From DASUPK01 sp963795665 (GTDB taxonomy: Bacteria; Actinomycetota; Thermoleophilia; Solirubrobacterales; 70-9), in the NCBI GenBank assembly GCA_963795665.1, contig CAWCIP010000001.1, positions 152,626 to 216,625 of the forward strand: 64,000 nt of DNA, read 5' to 3'. The translations under genes were made by a program, and so were the position numbers. How positions within the stretch are numbered: position 1 is the stretch's first letter; each line of letters begins with the position of its first letter. The notes beneath the pieces are model-generated. The model saw only the letters and a list, made by a program, of their open reading frames with translations, ran no database searches and was not told the DNA's origin. Below are positions 1 through 8,678 of this stretch, piece after piece.

Positions 1-226
1 TTGCCGCTTCCTGGTCGGGCGTGGGCCACGTCGCGGTGTCGATGATGGTCTCGACGCCGGCGAGTGCCTCGTCGAGACCCTCGCCGCTGACCACGTCGAT
101 CCCCTTGGATCGCGCGATCGGGACCACCTCGTGTCCACGCTGCTCGAGGACCTCGACGAGGTGCGTTCCGAGCCGGCCGGTGGCTCCCGTGACCGCAATC
201 TTCTGGTTCCTGTCTTCCGTCTGCAT
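1..226 (-). CDS. NmrA/NAD(P)-binding epimerase-like protein, 3' part cut by window edge
   Basis: Only the first 75 residues are visible because the gene runs off the left edge. The start is ATG at 226, preceded by a GGAAAGGAAGAG-type ribosome site. The N-terminus has a Rossmann GATGRLG turn after a beta strand (IAVTG), followed by a segment typical of NAD(P)H-binding atypical short-chain dehydrogenases (NmrA/HSCARG or NAD-dependent epimerase). It lies 80 bases after the SDR gene on the same strand, so it is probably the last visible gene of the minus-strand operon that starts at 6096. The substrate cannot be told from this fragment. Confidence 0.7.
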   Translation of the reverse strand, partial: MQTEDRNQKIAVTGATGRLGTHLVEVLEQRGHEVVPIARSKGIDVVSGEGLDEALAGVETIIDTATWPTPDQEAA

Positions 227-306
227 CGCTCTTCCTTTCCAAGCGCAGACGCGCTTTCCGCCGTTTCACCCTTACGACGAACGGGACCCGTTCAGATCGA
301 CACGCA

Positions 307-1128
307 CTACCCCAGGCTGACCTCCTCGCGGAACGACGACGGCATCGCCCCGCCGTCGATCAGGACAACCGCTCCGGTGATGAAGCTCGCCGCCGGGGAG
401 CCCAGCATCAGCACCAGGCCCTTGAGCTCGTCGGTCTCCGCCATGCGGCCGACCGGGATCAGATCGGCCCAGATTCCCTCGATCCGCTCGTTCGGCAGCT
501 CGCCGCTGCCGATCCGGGTGCGGAACGGGCCAGGGGCGATCGCGTTGACGTTGACGCCGTGGGGCGCGAGCTCGACGGCCGCCTGGCGGACGACGTGGAT
601 AACGGCCGCCTTCGTCGCCGCGTAGGAGTAGCCGACCAGCGGCTCCACCTTGAGGCCCGCGTTCGAGGCGGTGACGACGATCTTGCCGCTGCCCTGCTTC
701 TTCATCACCTCGGCGGCCGCACCCATGGAGAAGACGATTCCGTTGAGATTTACGCCGACCACCTTGTCCCAGGCCTCCGACTCGATGGCCGCGATGCCGC
801 CTTTCGGATCGGTGATGCCCGGCTCCAGTGAGATCCCCGCATTGGCGTAGAGGACATCGACCCCACCCTGGTCGGAGACCACGTCGTCGATCAGCCCCTG
901 CACCTGGTCGCGGTCCGAGACGTCGAGCTGGAAGGAGCGGACCTGCCCGCCGGCGTCGGCCAGCCGTGAGGTCTCCTGATCGAGCCTCGCGGCGTCCAGG
1001 TCGGCGAGGGTCACCCGGGCGCCCGCGTCGGCCATCACCTCGGCCATCGCCAGCCCTAGCCCGCTGGCGGCGCCGGTCACCACCACTCGCGCGTCGCGCA
1101 CGTCGAAGAGATCCTCTATCGAGCTCAT
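307..1128 (-). CDS. SDR family NAD(P)-dependent oxidoreductase
   Basis: A 273-residue classical short-chain dehydrogenase/reductase. It has the cofactor motif TGAASGLG near residue 19, an acidic residue after beta-2 (ADLDAA) favouring NAD, the NAG motif (YANAG), a catalytic Ser in VTASNAG, and the Tyr-Lys pair in SYAATK. The C-terminus ITGAVVLIDGG is standard. The start overlaps the pobA stop by ATGA, so the two are translationally coupled. Context suggests oxidation of an alcohol or dihydrodiol intermediate of aromatic degradation, but the substrate is not visible in the sequence. Confidence 0.88.
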   Translation of the reverse strand: MSSIEDLFDVRDARVVVTGAASGLGLAMAEVMADAGARVTLADLDAARLDQETSRLADAGGQVRSFQLDVSDRDQVQGLIDDVVSDQGGVDVLYANAGISLEPGITDPKGGIAAIESEAWDKVVGVNLNGIVFSMGAAAEVMKKQGSGKIVVTASNAGLKVEPLVGYSYAATKAAVIHVVRQAAVELAPHGVNVNAIAPGPFRTRIGSGELPNERIEGIWADLIPVGRMAETDELKGLVLMLGSPAASFITGAVVLIDGGAMPSSFREEVSLG

Positions 1129-2321
1129 CGCATCCTCCCCAAACCGACATAGTTCTCCGCCAGGGTGGCCGCCGCGGCCCTGGACGAGCAGACGTAGTCG
1201 AGCTGCGAGCGGCGCAGCCCCCTCATGAAGCCGTCGTCATCCGGAAAGCGGTGGAGCATCCAGGTCATCCACCAGCTGAAGTGCTGGACGCGCCAGACTC
1301 GGCGCAGGCAGGCGTCCGAGTAGGCGTCGAGCAGTGAGCCGTCGCCGCCCTGCAGGAACTTGGTGAGGGCCTCGCCCAGCACCTGCACGTCGGCCACCGC
1401 CAGGTTCAGCCCCTTTGCTCCCGTCGCCGGGACGATGTGGACGGCATCGCCGGCGAGGTAGAGGCGGCCGTACTGCATCGGCTGCGCCACGAAGCTGCGC
1501 AGCGGCGCGATCGCCTTCTCCACGATCGGTCCCTCGTTGAGCGTCCAGCCGTCGTCCCGGGCCAGCCTCAGGTGGAGCTCCTCCCAGATCCGCTCGTCGG
1601 GCCAGTCCTCGAGCGAGTCCTCGGGGTCGCACTGGACGTAGAGCCTGCTCAGCTCCGGGGAGCGCAGGCTGTGCAGCGCGAAGCCGCGCTCGTGAGGCGC
1701 ATAGATCAGCTCCTCGGTCGAGGGCGCGACCTGCGCCAGGATCCCGAGCCACGCGAACGGGTAGTCGAGCTGGTTGAAGCTGAGCACGCGGTCGGGCACC
1801 GACGGGCGGCTGACGCCGTGGAACCCGTCGCAGCCGGCGATCGCGTCGCAGCGCAGCTCCCGCTCGGCCCCCTCGTGGGTGAAGCGGATGCTGGGCTTGT
1901 CCGAGTCGATCCCGTGCAGGCTGACGTCGTCGACCTCGAAGAGCAGCGGGCCGCCCGCCTCCAGCCGCGCCGCGATCAGGTCCTTGACCACCTCCTGCTG
2001 GCCGTAGATCGTGATCGCTCGCCCCTCGGCGAGCTCCTCGAACGGGATCCGGTGGCCCTGGCCGTCGTAGCGGAGCTCGATCCCCTGATGGATCAGGCCC
2101 TCGCGGTGGAGCCGGTCTGCGAGACCGAGCTCGGTGAGCAGGTCAACCGTGCCCTGCTCGAGGACGCCCGCCCGGACCCGCTGCTCGACGTAGTCGCGAC
2201 TGCGGTCCTCCAGCACGACGGACTCGATTCCCTCACGCTGCAGGAGATGTGAGAGGACCAGGCCCGCCGGGCCGGCGCCCACGATCCCGACCTGAGTCCG
2301 TGACAGCTGATCGCCTTCCAT
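1125..2321 (-). CDS. pobA: 4-hydroxybenzoate 3-monooxygenase
   Basis: A 398-residue class A flavoprotein monooxygenase, close to the usual length of p-hydroxybenzoate hydroxylase. It has the FAD Rossmann motif GAGPAGL near residue 14, the conserved CDGFHG segment and the family signature AGDAVHIVPATGAKGLNLA near residue 295, which is almost identical to PobA proteins. It would convert 4-hydroxybenzoate to protocatechuate with NAD(P)H and O2. ATG at 2321 is preferred because GAGGAG lies just upstream and the FAD motif follows at once; a longer in-frame reading to 2402 would overlap the MFS gene. It overlaps the SDR start by ATGA. No protocatechuate ring-cleavage gene is present in the window. 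Confidence 0.88.
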   Translation of the reverse strand: MEGDQLSRTQVGIVGAGPAGLVLSHLLQREGIESVVLEDRSRDYVEQRVRAGVLEQGTVDLLTELGLADRLHREGLIHQGIELRYDGQGHRIPFEELAEGRAITIYGQQEVVKDLIAARLEAGGPLLFEVDDVSLHGIDSDKPSIRFTHEGAERELRCDAIAGCDGFHGVSRPSVPDRVLSFNQLDYPFAWLGILAQVAPSTEELIYAPHERGFALHSLRSPELSRLYVQCDPEDSLEDWPDERIWEELHLRLARDDGWTLNEGPIVEKAIAPLRSFVAQPMQYGRLYLAGDAVHIVPATGAKGLNLAVADVQVLGEALTKFLQGGDGSLLDAYSDACLRRVWRVQHFSWWMTWMLHRFPDDDGFMRGLRRSQLDYVCSSRAAAATLAENYVGLGRMR

Positions 2322-2343
2322 GCTCTCCTCGCTCGCTCCCTCG

Positions 2344-3531
2344 CTAGCCCGGCCGAACCCTAGATGACGGCCTCCGGATCCCAGCGGAATCGGCGGCCCC
2401 AAGCTCGAAGCGGCGGGTCAGCGCGATGGTGCCGGCGGCCGCCAAGGCGAGCCCGGCGCACAGCGACCAGGCAGCGGCGAAGTGGTCGTGCTCCGCGAGC
2501 AGGCCGACCAGCAGCGGGCCGCCGGCCGCCCCGGCGAAGAGGCCGGACATCATCACGCCGACCGCCCAGGCGGGGGCGTCGGGACGACGCGAGACCACCG
2601 CGAGCGTCAGCGTGCCCGGCCAGGACCAGCCGATGCTCCCCACGATCAGCGCCGCCAGCACGATCACCGCCGGCTCTCCCGCGATCAGCAGCAGGTAGCC
2701 CACGACGCTCCCTGCCAGGATCAGTGCGGTGAGCCGCAGCGGGTCGGCCCCCGAGCGGTCCGCGACCATTCCCAGCCCCACCCGGCTGACCGTGGCCGCC
2801 AGGCTGACGGCTCCGAGGAGCAGGCCGGCGGCGCCCTCGCTGATCCCCTGGTCGATGGAGTATGTGACCAGGAAGGCGATGAAGCCGACGCCGGCGGCGC
2901 TCGCCAGGACGGCCGCGACCGCGAGCGCGCGAATCGACGTGACGTGGTGAGGCGTGACCTCCGGCTGCGCGTGGAGCCGGGGCGGCTCCCCAGGCGCCGG
3001 CGCGGGCGCGAGAGCGACGGCAACGACGGCCAGCGCGGCGGCCACGACGTATGCCCATCGCCAGCCGAAGGGAATCGCCACGGCCGGCAGCGCGACCCCC
3101 GCGAGCAGGGCCCCGATCGAGGCGCCGGACTGCTGCGCCCCGAACGCCAGGCCGTGCCGTCCGGTTTCGACGGTGCGCCTCAGCAGGGCGCTCACGGCCG
3201 GACCGCCGAGCGCGTTGCCGAGGCCGGCGAAGACCAGGATCCCGATCAGCACCGGAGCGGAGTGCGCGAGGGCCGCGACAGCGACGCACGACGCCGCCGT
3301 GAGCGCCGCGCCGAGCTGCATGCCTCGCCTCGCGCCGATCCTCTCGACCAGGTGCCCGCCCGGGGTCGAGCTCAGCATGCAGGTCAGGTAGAAGGTCGCC
3401 ACCGCAAGCCCGAGGACCGAGTCGCCGAACGAGAAGTCGTGGCGGATCCGGGGGGCGAGGCTGGCCGTGAGGAACCCGGGGAGCACACCGGCGACGATCA
3501 GTGCCGTCCCGGTGGTGACCGATCTACGCAC
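2344..3531 (-). CDS. MFS transporter
   Basis: About 395 residues with twelve predicted hydrophobic segments. A loop 2-3 motif of the major facilitator superfamily is visible (GGHLVERIGARR) and a matching one in the second half (GMVADRSGADP). GTG at 3531 is chosen because it gives an 8-base overlap with the preceding gcvT-like gene, whereas the longer reading from 3603 begins with a non-membrane stretch. Next to pobA and a GntR regulator, a role in uptake of an aromatic acid or export of a product is reasonable but not shown by the sequence. Confidence 0.82.
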   Translation of the reverse strand: MRRSVTTGTALIVAGVLPGFLTASLAPRIRHDFSFGDSVLGLAVATFYLTCMLSSTPGGHLVERIGARRGMQLGAALTAASCVAVAALAHSAPVLIGILVFAGLGNALGGPAVSALLRRTVETGRHGLAFGAQQSGASIGALLAGVALPAVAIPFGWRWAYVVAAALAVVAVALAPAPAPGEPPRLHAQPEVTPHHVTSIRALAVAAVLASAAGVGFIAFLVTYSIDQGISEGAAGLLLGAVSLAATVSRVGLGMVADRSGADPLRLTALILAGSVVGYLLLIAGEPAVIVLAALIVGSIGWSWPGTLTLAVVSRRPDAPAWAVGVMMSGLFAGAAGGPLLVGLLAEHDHFAAAWSLCAGLALAAAGTIALTRRFELGAADSAGIRRPSSRVRPG

Positions 3532-4183
3532 TCGCCGCCGCGGCGTGCAGGTGCTGCAGGGCGTCGGCCCCCACATAAGCCAGCCCGAGCGGCGACCCCG
3601 CATCCGTCAGGGCATGCCAGAGGTTGCCCGCCTCAGACGCCGCGGCCACCAGAAGCCATTGCTTCTCGAATTGGTGCAGCACCAGCGTCGGGACGCCGCC
3701 CACCGATTCAACCCGCAGGCTGCCGGGCGCACAGGGTGACGCCCCGGCCCGGGACAGGACCTCGCGCGCGTAGGGCCCGGTGAGGCAGACCGCGACGCGA
3801 TCGGAGGTGACGTCCTCGATCCGCGTCTCCGAGCGTGCGCTCTCCTCGAGGTCGGCGCGCACCCGCGCGGCCTTGCTTGGCGACGCGAGCACGAGCAGCA
3901 GCTCCTCGGAGACAACGCACCACCAGGCGTCGGCGGCCTCGATGGCGCGTCCCGGCCGCAGCTCCCTCCCCGACGGATACATGTCGGCGATCGCGGGCGC
4001 GGCGTCGCGCACCTCGAACTTGCTGATGCTCGAGACATCGGCAAGGCCGGCGGTGGCGCGGCTGACCGCTATCTCCGACGCCAGGGAGCCGAAGTCGGCC
4101 GCGACGACCCAGCCCTCCCGTTCGGTCATATGGGCGCCGGAGCGCTTCAGCACGTCATCCAGGGGACTGAGCAGGCAGCCCAT
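3524..4183 (-). CDS. GcvT-like aminomethyltransferase/sarcosine oxidase gamma-type protein
   Basis: A 219-residue protein with a GcvT/YgfZ-type folate-binding fold: ATAGLADVSSISKFEV near residue 43, then SDRVAVCLTGPYAREVLS and a tail ending in the usual W-aliphatic-ADAL pattern. It is half the length of glycine cleavage T-protein (about 370) and close to sarcosine oxidase gamma subunits (about 200). ATG at 4183 shares one base with the stop of the MetE-like gene (TGATG), so coupling is strong. The pairing with a zinc methyltransferase suggests handling of a folate-bound one-carbon unit, possibly from methoxyl groups; that is inference. Confidence 0.72.
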   Translation of the reverse strand: MGCLLSPLDDVLKRSGAHMTEREGWVVAADFGSLASEIAVSRATAGLADVSSISKFEVRDAAPAIADMYPSGRELRPGRAIEAADAWWCVVSEELLLVLASPSKAARVRADLEESARSETRIEDVTSDRVAVCLTGPYAREVLSRAGASPCAPGSLRVESVGGVPTLVLHQFEKQWLLVAAASEAGNLWHALTDAGSPLGLAYVGADALQHLHAAAASA

Positions 4184-5283
4184 CAGCCCCAGACCTCGTG
4201 CGCGACCTTGCCGAGCAGCTCGAGCTTCGCCTTCTGATCGTCGAAGGTGACGAGGTTCCCAGGCAGGGTCGAGGCGAAGCCGCACTGCGGGCTCAGCGCC
4301 AGCCGCTCCAGGGGAATGAACTTCGAGGCCTCCTCGATCCGCTCCTTGAGCTGATCGGCGTCCTCGAGCTCGGGCTCCTTGGTCGTGATCAAGCCCAGCA
4401 CCACGGTCTTGCCCTCGGGGACGAAGCGCAGCGGCTCGAACGTCCCGGCCCGGGGGGAGTCGTACTCGGCGAAGATCCGATCGCACTCCAGGTCGGTGAA
4501 GAGCTGCTCGGCGATCGCGTCGTAGCCCCCCTCGACCGACCACATCGAGCGGTGGTTGCCGCGGCAGAGGTGAACCGCCCAGGTGACATCGGGGAAGGCC
4601 CTGATCAGCTGGTTGTCGCGCTCGATCATCTGCCCGAGCCAGGTCTCGGTGTCGAGCCCGAGATTGCGCAGGTTCTCCTGGCCCTCCTCGCTGACCAGGT
4701 GGGTGTAGCGGGGGGAGTCGAGCTGGAAGTAGTCGCAGCCGGCCTCGGCCGTCTCGCCGACGATCTGCTTCATCAGCTCGATCACCTCGTCCATGTAGGC
4801 CTCGCGGTCGGGGTAGACCTTGTCCGAGTAGCCGGGGACCCAGAGCACGCTCGCGTAGGTCATGCCGGCGAGCGTCGCCTTCGCCGGCCGATCGCTGTTC
4901 GCGCTGACGAACCTGTATTCCTCGAGCGGAAGGTTGTGTCGGATGCCGAGCTTCTCGGTCACGGCGGGAAGCTTTGGAGGCGGCCCCTCCGGCTTGTCGG
5001 CGGAGCCGTGGAACATGACCGGCGCCGGGACCTCCGGGTTGTACCCGGAGAGGCTGTCCGTGAGCGGGTCGAACCAGAACCGGCGGCGCACCTCGCCGTC
5101 GGTGAGCACCTCGATGCCGGCCTCCTCCTGCAGGGCGATGTTTCGTTTCCCCTCCTCCTCCTGGAGGGCCTCGAGCTCCTTGGGATCCATCTCGCCCCGC
5201 TCGTCGCGCTCCATCGCCTGCTTGAGCTCGTCGTGGCGCAGCAGGCTCCCGACGATCTCGCAGTGAAATCCGTTGCTCGACAT
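4183..5283 (-). CDS. Cobalamin-independent methionine synthase (MetE) family zinc methyltransferase
   Basis: A 366-residue single-barrel protein matching the C-terminal half of MetE (full MetE is about 750). All four zinc/thiol-site ligands expected for the family can be seen: His and Cys in HLCRGN near residue 228, Glu in FAEYDS, and Cys in LSPQCGF near residue 325. DYFQLDSPRYTHL is the substrate-side motif. Stand-alone MetE-like proteins include methyltransferases and thiol alkyltransferases such as epoxyalkane:CoM transferase. It sits between a GntR gene (30 bases upstream) and a gcvT-like gene. It probably transfers a methyl or alkyl group to a thiol; acceptor and donor are unknown. Confidence 0.78.
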   Translation of the reverse strand: MSSNGFHCEIVGSLLRHDELKQAMERDERGEMDPKELEALQEEEGKRNIALQEEAGIEVLTDGEVRRRFWFDPLTDSLSGYNPEVPAPVMFHGSADKPEGPPPKLPAVTEKLGIRHNLPLEEYRFVSANSDRPAKATLAGMTYASVLWVPGYSDKVYPDREAYMDEVIELMKQIVGETAEAGCDYFQLDSPRYTHLVSEEGQENLRNLGLDTETWLGQMIERDNQLIRAFPDVTWAVHLCRGNHRSMWSVEGGYDAIAEQLFTDLECDRIFAEYDSPRAGTFEPLRFVPEGKTVVLGLITTKEPELEDADQLKERIEEASKFIPLERLALSPQCGFASTLPGNLVTFDDQKAKLELLGKVAHEVWG

Positions 5284-5313
5284 CTGTGGCTCTCCTCTCT
5301 TCTCTTCCTTGCG

Positions 5314-6096
5314 TTAGCTCTTGGCGAGATCCGCCAGGTTGATCAGCGACGCGCCGGGGATCCGCTCCAGGACGTCGCGGTTGTCCAGGACGATCTCCAG
5401 GTTCCGGAGGGCGATCCGGGCGTGCTCCCGCGCCAGCGCCTCGGCGCGCGCGCCCTGGCGCCGCTCGATCGCAACGATCAGGCCGCGGTGATGCTCCTGG
5501 GCGATCACCAGGATCTCGCGGGACTCGGGAAGCTCGGCCTGTCCTTGGACCAGTGCGCTCGGCGAGGCGAACGGGAGGGCGACGATCCGCTCCAGCTCGC
5601 GGTAGAGGACGGGGCTCGCCGCGGCCTCCACGAGCAGCTCATGGAAGGCCCGGTTGCACTCCACGTACTGCCAGAAGGAGTCGACGTCCGAGCGGTGCAC
5701 GAGCGGGTCCATCTCATCGCTCAGGCGGCGCATCCTGGTCAGCTGATCGGCGGTCGCGCCGCGTTCCGCCGCGAACCTGGCCGCCGTCCCCTCCAGGACT
5801 CCGCGGAGCTCGATCGCGTCGTGGATCTCGTCCCGGGTGAACTCCCGGACGGCGTAGCCGCCGCCGTCGATGTTCTCCAGCAGGCCCTCGTGCTGCAGGG
5901 TTGCGAGTGCCAGCCTGAGTGGAGTCCGGGAGACACCGAGCCGCTCCACCAGGGGCAGCTCCGACATTCGGGTGCCGGGAGGGAACTCGCCATTGAGCAG
6001 CAGGTCCCTGAGGCTGAGCAGGGCCCGCGTGGTCTGCGAGGTGGGCTCGCCATCGACGGCCTTGACCGCTTTGCCGGCTTCGCCGTTAGCGGCCAA
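5314..6096 (-). CDS. FCD-domain GntR family transcriptional regulator
   Basis: A 260-residue regulator. An N-terminal winged helix-turn-helix spans about residues 22-85 (LPLVERLGVSRTPLRLALATLQHEGLLE) and a C-terminal all-helical FCD domain follows, with the metal/ligand pattern ELRGVLEGTAARFAAERG, RAFHELLVEAA and EHHRGLIVAIERR. It is the first gene of a minus-strand operon with metE-like, gcvT-like, MFS, pobA and SDR genes, and it is divergent from the aldehyde dehydrogenase gene. The 167-base divergent region holds two operator-like octamers 75 bp apart, so self-control and control of the plus-strand operon are likely. The effector is unknown; aromatic or carboxylic acids are usual for the family. 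Confidence 0.88.
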   Translation of the reverse strand: MAANGEAGKAVKAVDGEPTSQTTRALLSLRDLLLNGEFPPGTRMSELPLVERLGVSRTPLRLALATLQHEGLLENIDGGGYAVREFTRDEIHDAIELRGVLEGTAARFAAERGATADQLTRMRRLSDEMDPLVHRSDVDSFWQYVECNRAFHELLVEAAASPVLYRELERIVALPFASPSALVQGQAELPESREILVIAQEHHRGLIVAIERRQGARAEALAREHARIALRNLEIVLDNRDVLERIPGASLINLADLAKS

Positions 6097-6108
6097 TTGT
6101 GCGTCCCT

Positions 6109-6191
6109 TGTATGCAGAATGCCTATGCATCACCCAAAAAGCGCGAGTCGCCCCGCGTCGAATAACGTCCGCTCCTCACCTGTTGCATACA
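6109..6191. promoter_or_regulatory. Paired GntR-type operator sites between divergent operons
   Basis: TGTATGCA at 6109-6116 and its exact reverse complement TGCATACA at 6184-6191 lie in the divergent region between the GntR gene and the aldehyde dehydrogenase gene. The centres are 75 bp apart. A third partial copy (TATGCAT) is at 6124-6130. Octamers of this shape (TGTAT/ATACA half sites) are typical of FCD-GntR regulators. The same architecture with the same 75 bp spacing occurs at 50933-51015. Binding by the adjacent regulator is inference. Confidence 0.6.
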
Positions 6192-6263
6192 GGATCCCGG
6201 TGAGGCAAGATACACGGCGAACCGCCGGGAACGGAATCCCGGCGTCGAGAGGAGGAGGACTTG

Positions 6264-7751
6264 ATGGAGGTTGCGACTCAGACCGAGGTCCGTACGGGGA
6301 CCCTGATCACCGATCAGATCCTCGACGGCAAGATCTACAGCGGTGGCTGGCAGCAGACGAGCGAGCGGCTCGAGGTGCACAACCCCGCCACCGATGAGCA
6401 CCTCGCCTCGGTCGGATCCGCGACGCGAGACGACGTCCTCAAGGCTTCGAAGCTGGCGGCGGAGGCGCAGCCCGGCTGGGCCGCGACCCCGGGGCCCGAG
6501 CGAGCCAAGCTCCTTCACGCCGCCGCCGACGCGCTCGAGAGCGCGCACGACGAGATCGAGTGGTGGCTGATCCACGAGGGCGGCGGAGTTCCGCAGAAGG
6601 CCGCGTTCGAGGTGGGCGAGGCCGCGAAGGAGCTGCGCGCGGCCGCCGCGCTGACCTCGATGCCGATCGGCGAGGTGCTGCCCAACGAGCAGGGCCGGAT
6701 CAGCATGGCGAAGCGCCTGCCGGTCGGGGTCGTCGGCGTGATCGCGCCGTGGAACTTCCCGATGATCCTGGCGATGCGCTCCGTCGCGCCGGCGCTCGCA
6801 CTCGGCAACGCGGTCCTCTTGAAGTGCGACCCGCACACACCGGTCTCCGGCGGGCTGGTCTTCGCCCGGGCGTTCGAGGAGGCCGGCTGGCCGGACAACG
6901 TCTTCCAGGTCCTGCCCGGCGGAGTCGAGCCGGGCGAGGCGATCTGCGAGGCGCCGGAGATTCGAATGGTCTCCTTCACGGGCTCCACCCGCGCGGGCCG
7001 CGCGGTCGGCGCGCTCGCGGGCGGGAACCTGAAGCGGGTCGCGCTCGAGCTCGGCGGCAAGAGCTCGTTCATCGTCCTCGACGACGCCGACATCGAGAAG
7101 GCGACCTCCTGCGGAGCGTTCGGCACCTTCTTCCACCAGGGCCAGATCTGCATGGCCTCGGGGCGGCACCTCGTCCACGAGTCGATCGCGGACGACTACA
7201 TCTCGCTGCTCGCCGAGCGTGGCGGCCGGCTCCCCGTCGGGGACCCGGGCAAGGAGGAGGTCGCGCTGGGACCGATCATCAACCGGCGCCAGATCGACCG
7301 GGTGCAGGAGATCGTCGACGACGCCGTCAGCAATGGCGCCGAGCTGAAGACGGGCGGCAAGGGGGACGGACCCTTCTTCCCGCCGACGGTGCTCTCCAAG
7401 GTCACTCGGGACATGCGCGCGTGGAACGAGGAGATCTTCGGACCCGTCGCGCCCGTGATGACCTTCTCCGACGAGGACGAGGCCGTCGCGATCGCCAACG
7501 ACACTGAGTACGGGCTCTCCGGCGCGGTCTTCACCTCCTCGCACGAGCGCGGGCGTGAGGTTGCCGACCGGCTCGACACCGGCCTGGTCCACATCATGGA
7601 CTCGACCGTGTACGACGACCCGGTTGCCCCGTTCGGCGGCAGGGGGGCCTCCGGCAACGGCGGCCGCTTCGGCGGTCACTTCAGCGTCGAGGAGTTCACC
7701 GAGGTGCGCTGGATCACCGAGCAGCCGGAGCAGGCCAGCTACCCGTTCTAA
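6264..7751 (+). CDS. NAD(P)-dependent aldehyde dehydrogenase (benzaldehyde/vanillin dehydrogenase-like)
   Basis: A 495-residue ALDH superfamily enzyme oxidising an aldehyde to the acid. Visible motifs: GVIAPWNFP (N-terminal NAD-fold lead-in), FTGSTRAG (cofactor turn), ALELGGK with the general-base Glu, the catalytic Cys in QICMAS near residue 293, and EEIFGPV. The sequence type resembles benzaldehyde/vanillin dehydrogenases. ATG at 6264 is preferred over TTG at 6261 because GGAGGAGG is correctly spaced from it. It is the first gene of the long plus-strand array and is read from the shared GntR operator region. An aromatic aldehyde substrate is likely from context. Confidence 0.88.
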   Translation: MEVATQTEVRTGTLITDQILDGKIYSGGWQQTSERLEVHNPATDEHLASVGSATRDDVLKASKLAAEAQPGWAATPGPERAKLLHAAADALESAHDEIEWWLIHEGGGVPQKAAFEVGEAAKELRAAAALTSMPIGEVLPNEQGRISMAKRLPVGVVGVIAPWNFPMILAMRSVAPALALGNAVLLKCDPHTPVSGGLVFARAFEEAGWPDNVFQVLPGGVEPGEAICEAPEIRMVSFTGSTRAGRAVGALAGGNLKRVALELGGKSSFIVLDDADIEKATSCGAFGTFFHQGQICMASGRHLVHESIADDYISLLAERGGRLPVGDPGKEEVALGPIINRRQIDRVQEIVDDAVSNGAELKTGGKGDGPFFPPTVLSKVTRDMRAWNEEIFGPVAPVMTFSDEDEAVAIANDTEYGLSGAVFTSSHERGREVADRLDTGLVHIMDSTVYDDPVAPFGGRGASGNGGRFGGHFSVEEFTEVRWITEQPEQASYPF

Positions 7752-7823
7752 GCCACCCGCTCTCAGTCGTAATAGGTTCTGGCCTCCACACAGTCCCCTA
7801 CATATAAGGAGCAAGGAGAGCCA

Positions 7824-8678
7824 GTGCAGTTCAACCTGGATGCCTTAGGGCAATGGACCCCGGGGCGCGCCACATCCGTCGGCAGAGATGCGCTCAGCGC
7901 ATACGCGCAGGCGACGAACGAGTCGGCGCCGGCAGCGCTCGCCGGCACGGTCGCCACCCCCGTGTTCGCGATCGTCCCGGTTTGGAACGTCCTCCAGGAG
8001 GCGGCCACGTCGGTCGCGCCCGAGGAGGCGCGAACCCGCGTGGTGCACGGCGATCAGGACATCCGGATCTCGATTCCGATCCAGCCGGGCATGACGGTGC
8101 GCTCGCGGGCGGCGGCGGTGGGCGTCCACGTCAAGGAGTCCGGGACCACCGTGGTGCTCAAGACCGAGAGCCTCGACGGCGACAACCGCCTGCTGAACGA
8201 GCAGTACGTGACCGAGTTCTACCGGGGCATCTCGGGTGGCACCGGCGGCGGCGAGGAGGCCCCCGACCACCGGATGCCCGACGACCTGGGCGCCTCGGAG
8301 CCGGTGGCGACACCGACCTATCCCATCGCGGAGGACCAGACCCAGCGGTATGCCGAGGCCTCCGGTGACCACAACGCCTTCCATCTCGACGACGAGGTGG
8401 CGCGCGCGGCGGGCCTGCCCGGGATCATCGTCCACGGGCTCTGCCTGATGGCGTTCGCCGGCCGTGCGGTGCTCGCCTCGCAGGAGATCGAGGATCCCGC
8501 CGCCATCGAGCGGCTCGCGGTGCGCTTCTCGCGCCCGATGGCGCCGGGCGACGCGCTCACGACCCGCGTCCGCCGCCCGCTTGAGGGCGCCGTGGGATTC
8601 GACGCGGTGAACGGAGCCGGCGAGGTGGTCCTCAAGGACGGGCTGGCCGAGCTTCGGGAGCAGGCGTCGCCCCCGTGA
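7824..8678 (+). CDS. MaoC-like hot-dog fold hydratase/dehydratase
   Basis: A 284-residue double hot-dog protein. The second half carries the R-hydratase signature YAEASGDHNAFHLDDEVA followed by GIIVHGLCLMAFAG, with the catalytic Asp and His/Asn in ASGDHN. The first half is a degenerate hot-dog domain (residues about 10-140), as in two-domain MaoC/HsdA-like hydratases. The start is GTG at 7824 behind AAGGAG. It is followed by an amidohydrolase with GTGA overlap. It probably hydrates an enoyl-CoA or related thioester in an aromatic or side-chain degradation route; the exact acyl group is unknown. Confidence 0.83.
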   Translation: MQFNLDALGQWTPGRATSVGRDALSAYAQATNESAPAALAGTVATPVFAIVPVWNVLQEAATSVAPEEARTRVVHGDQDIRISIPIQPGMTVRSRAAAVGVHVKESGTTVVLKTESLDGDNRLLNEQYVTEFYRGISGGTGGGEEAPDHRMPDDLGASEPVATPTYPIAEDQTQRYAEASGDHNAFHLDDEVARAAGLPGIIVHGLCLMAFAGRAVLASQEIEDPAAIERLAVRFSRPMAPGDALTTRVRRPLEGAVGFDAVNGAGEVVLKDGLAELREQASPP

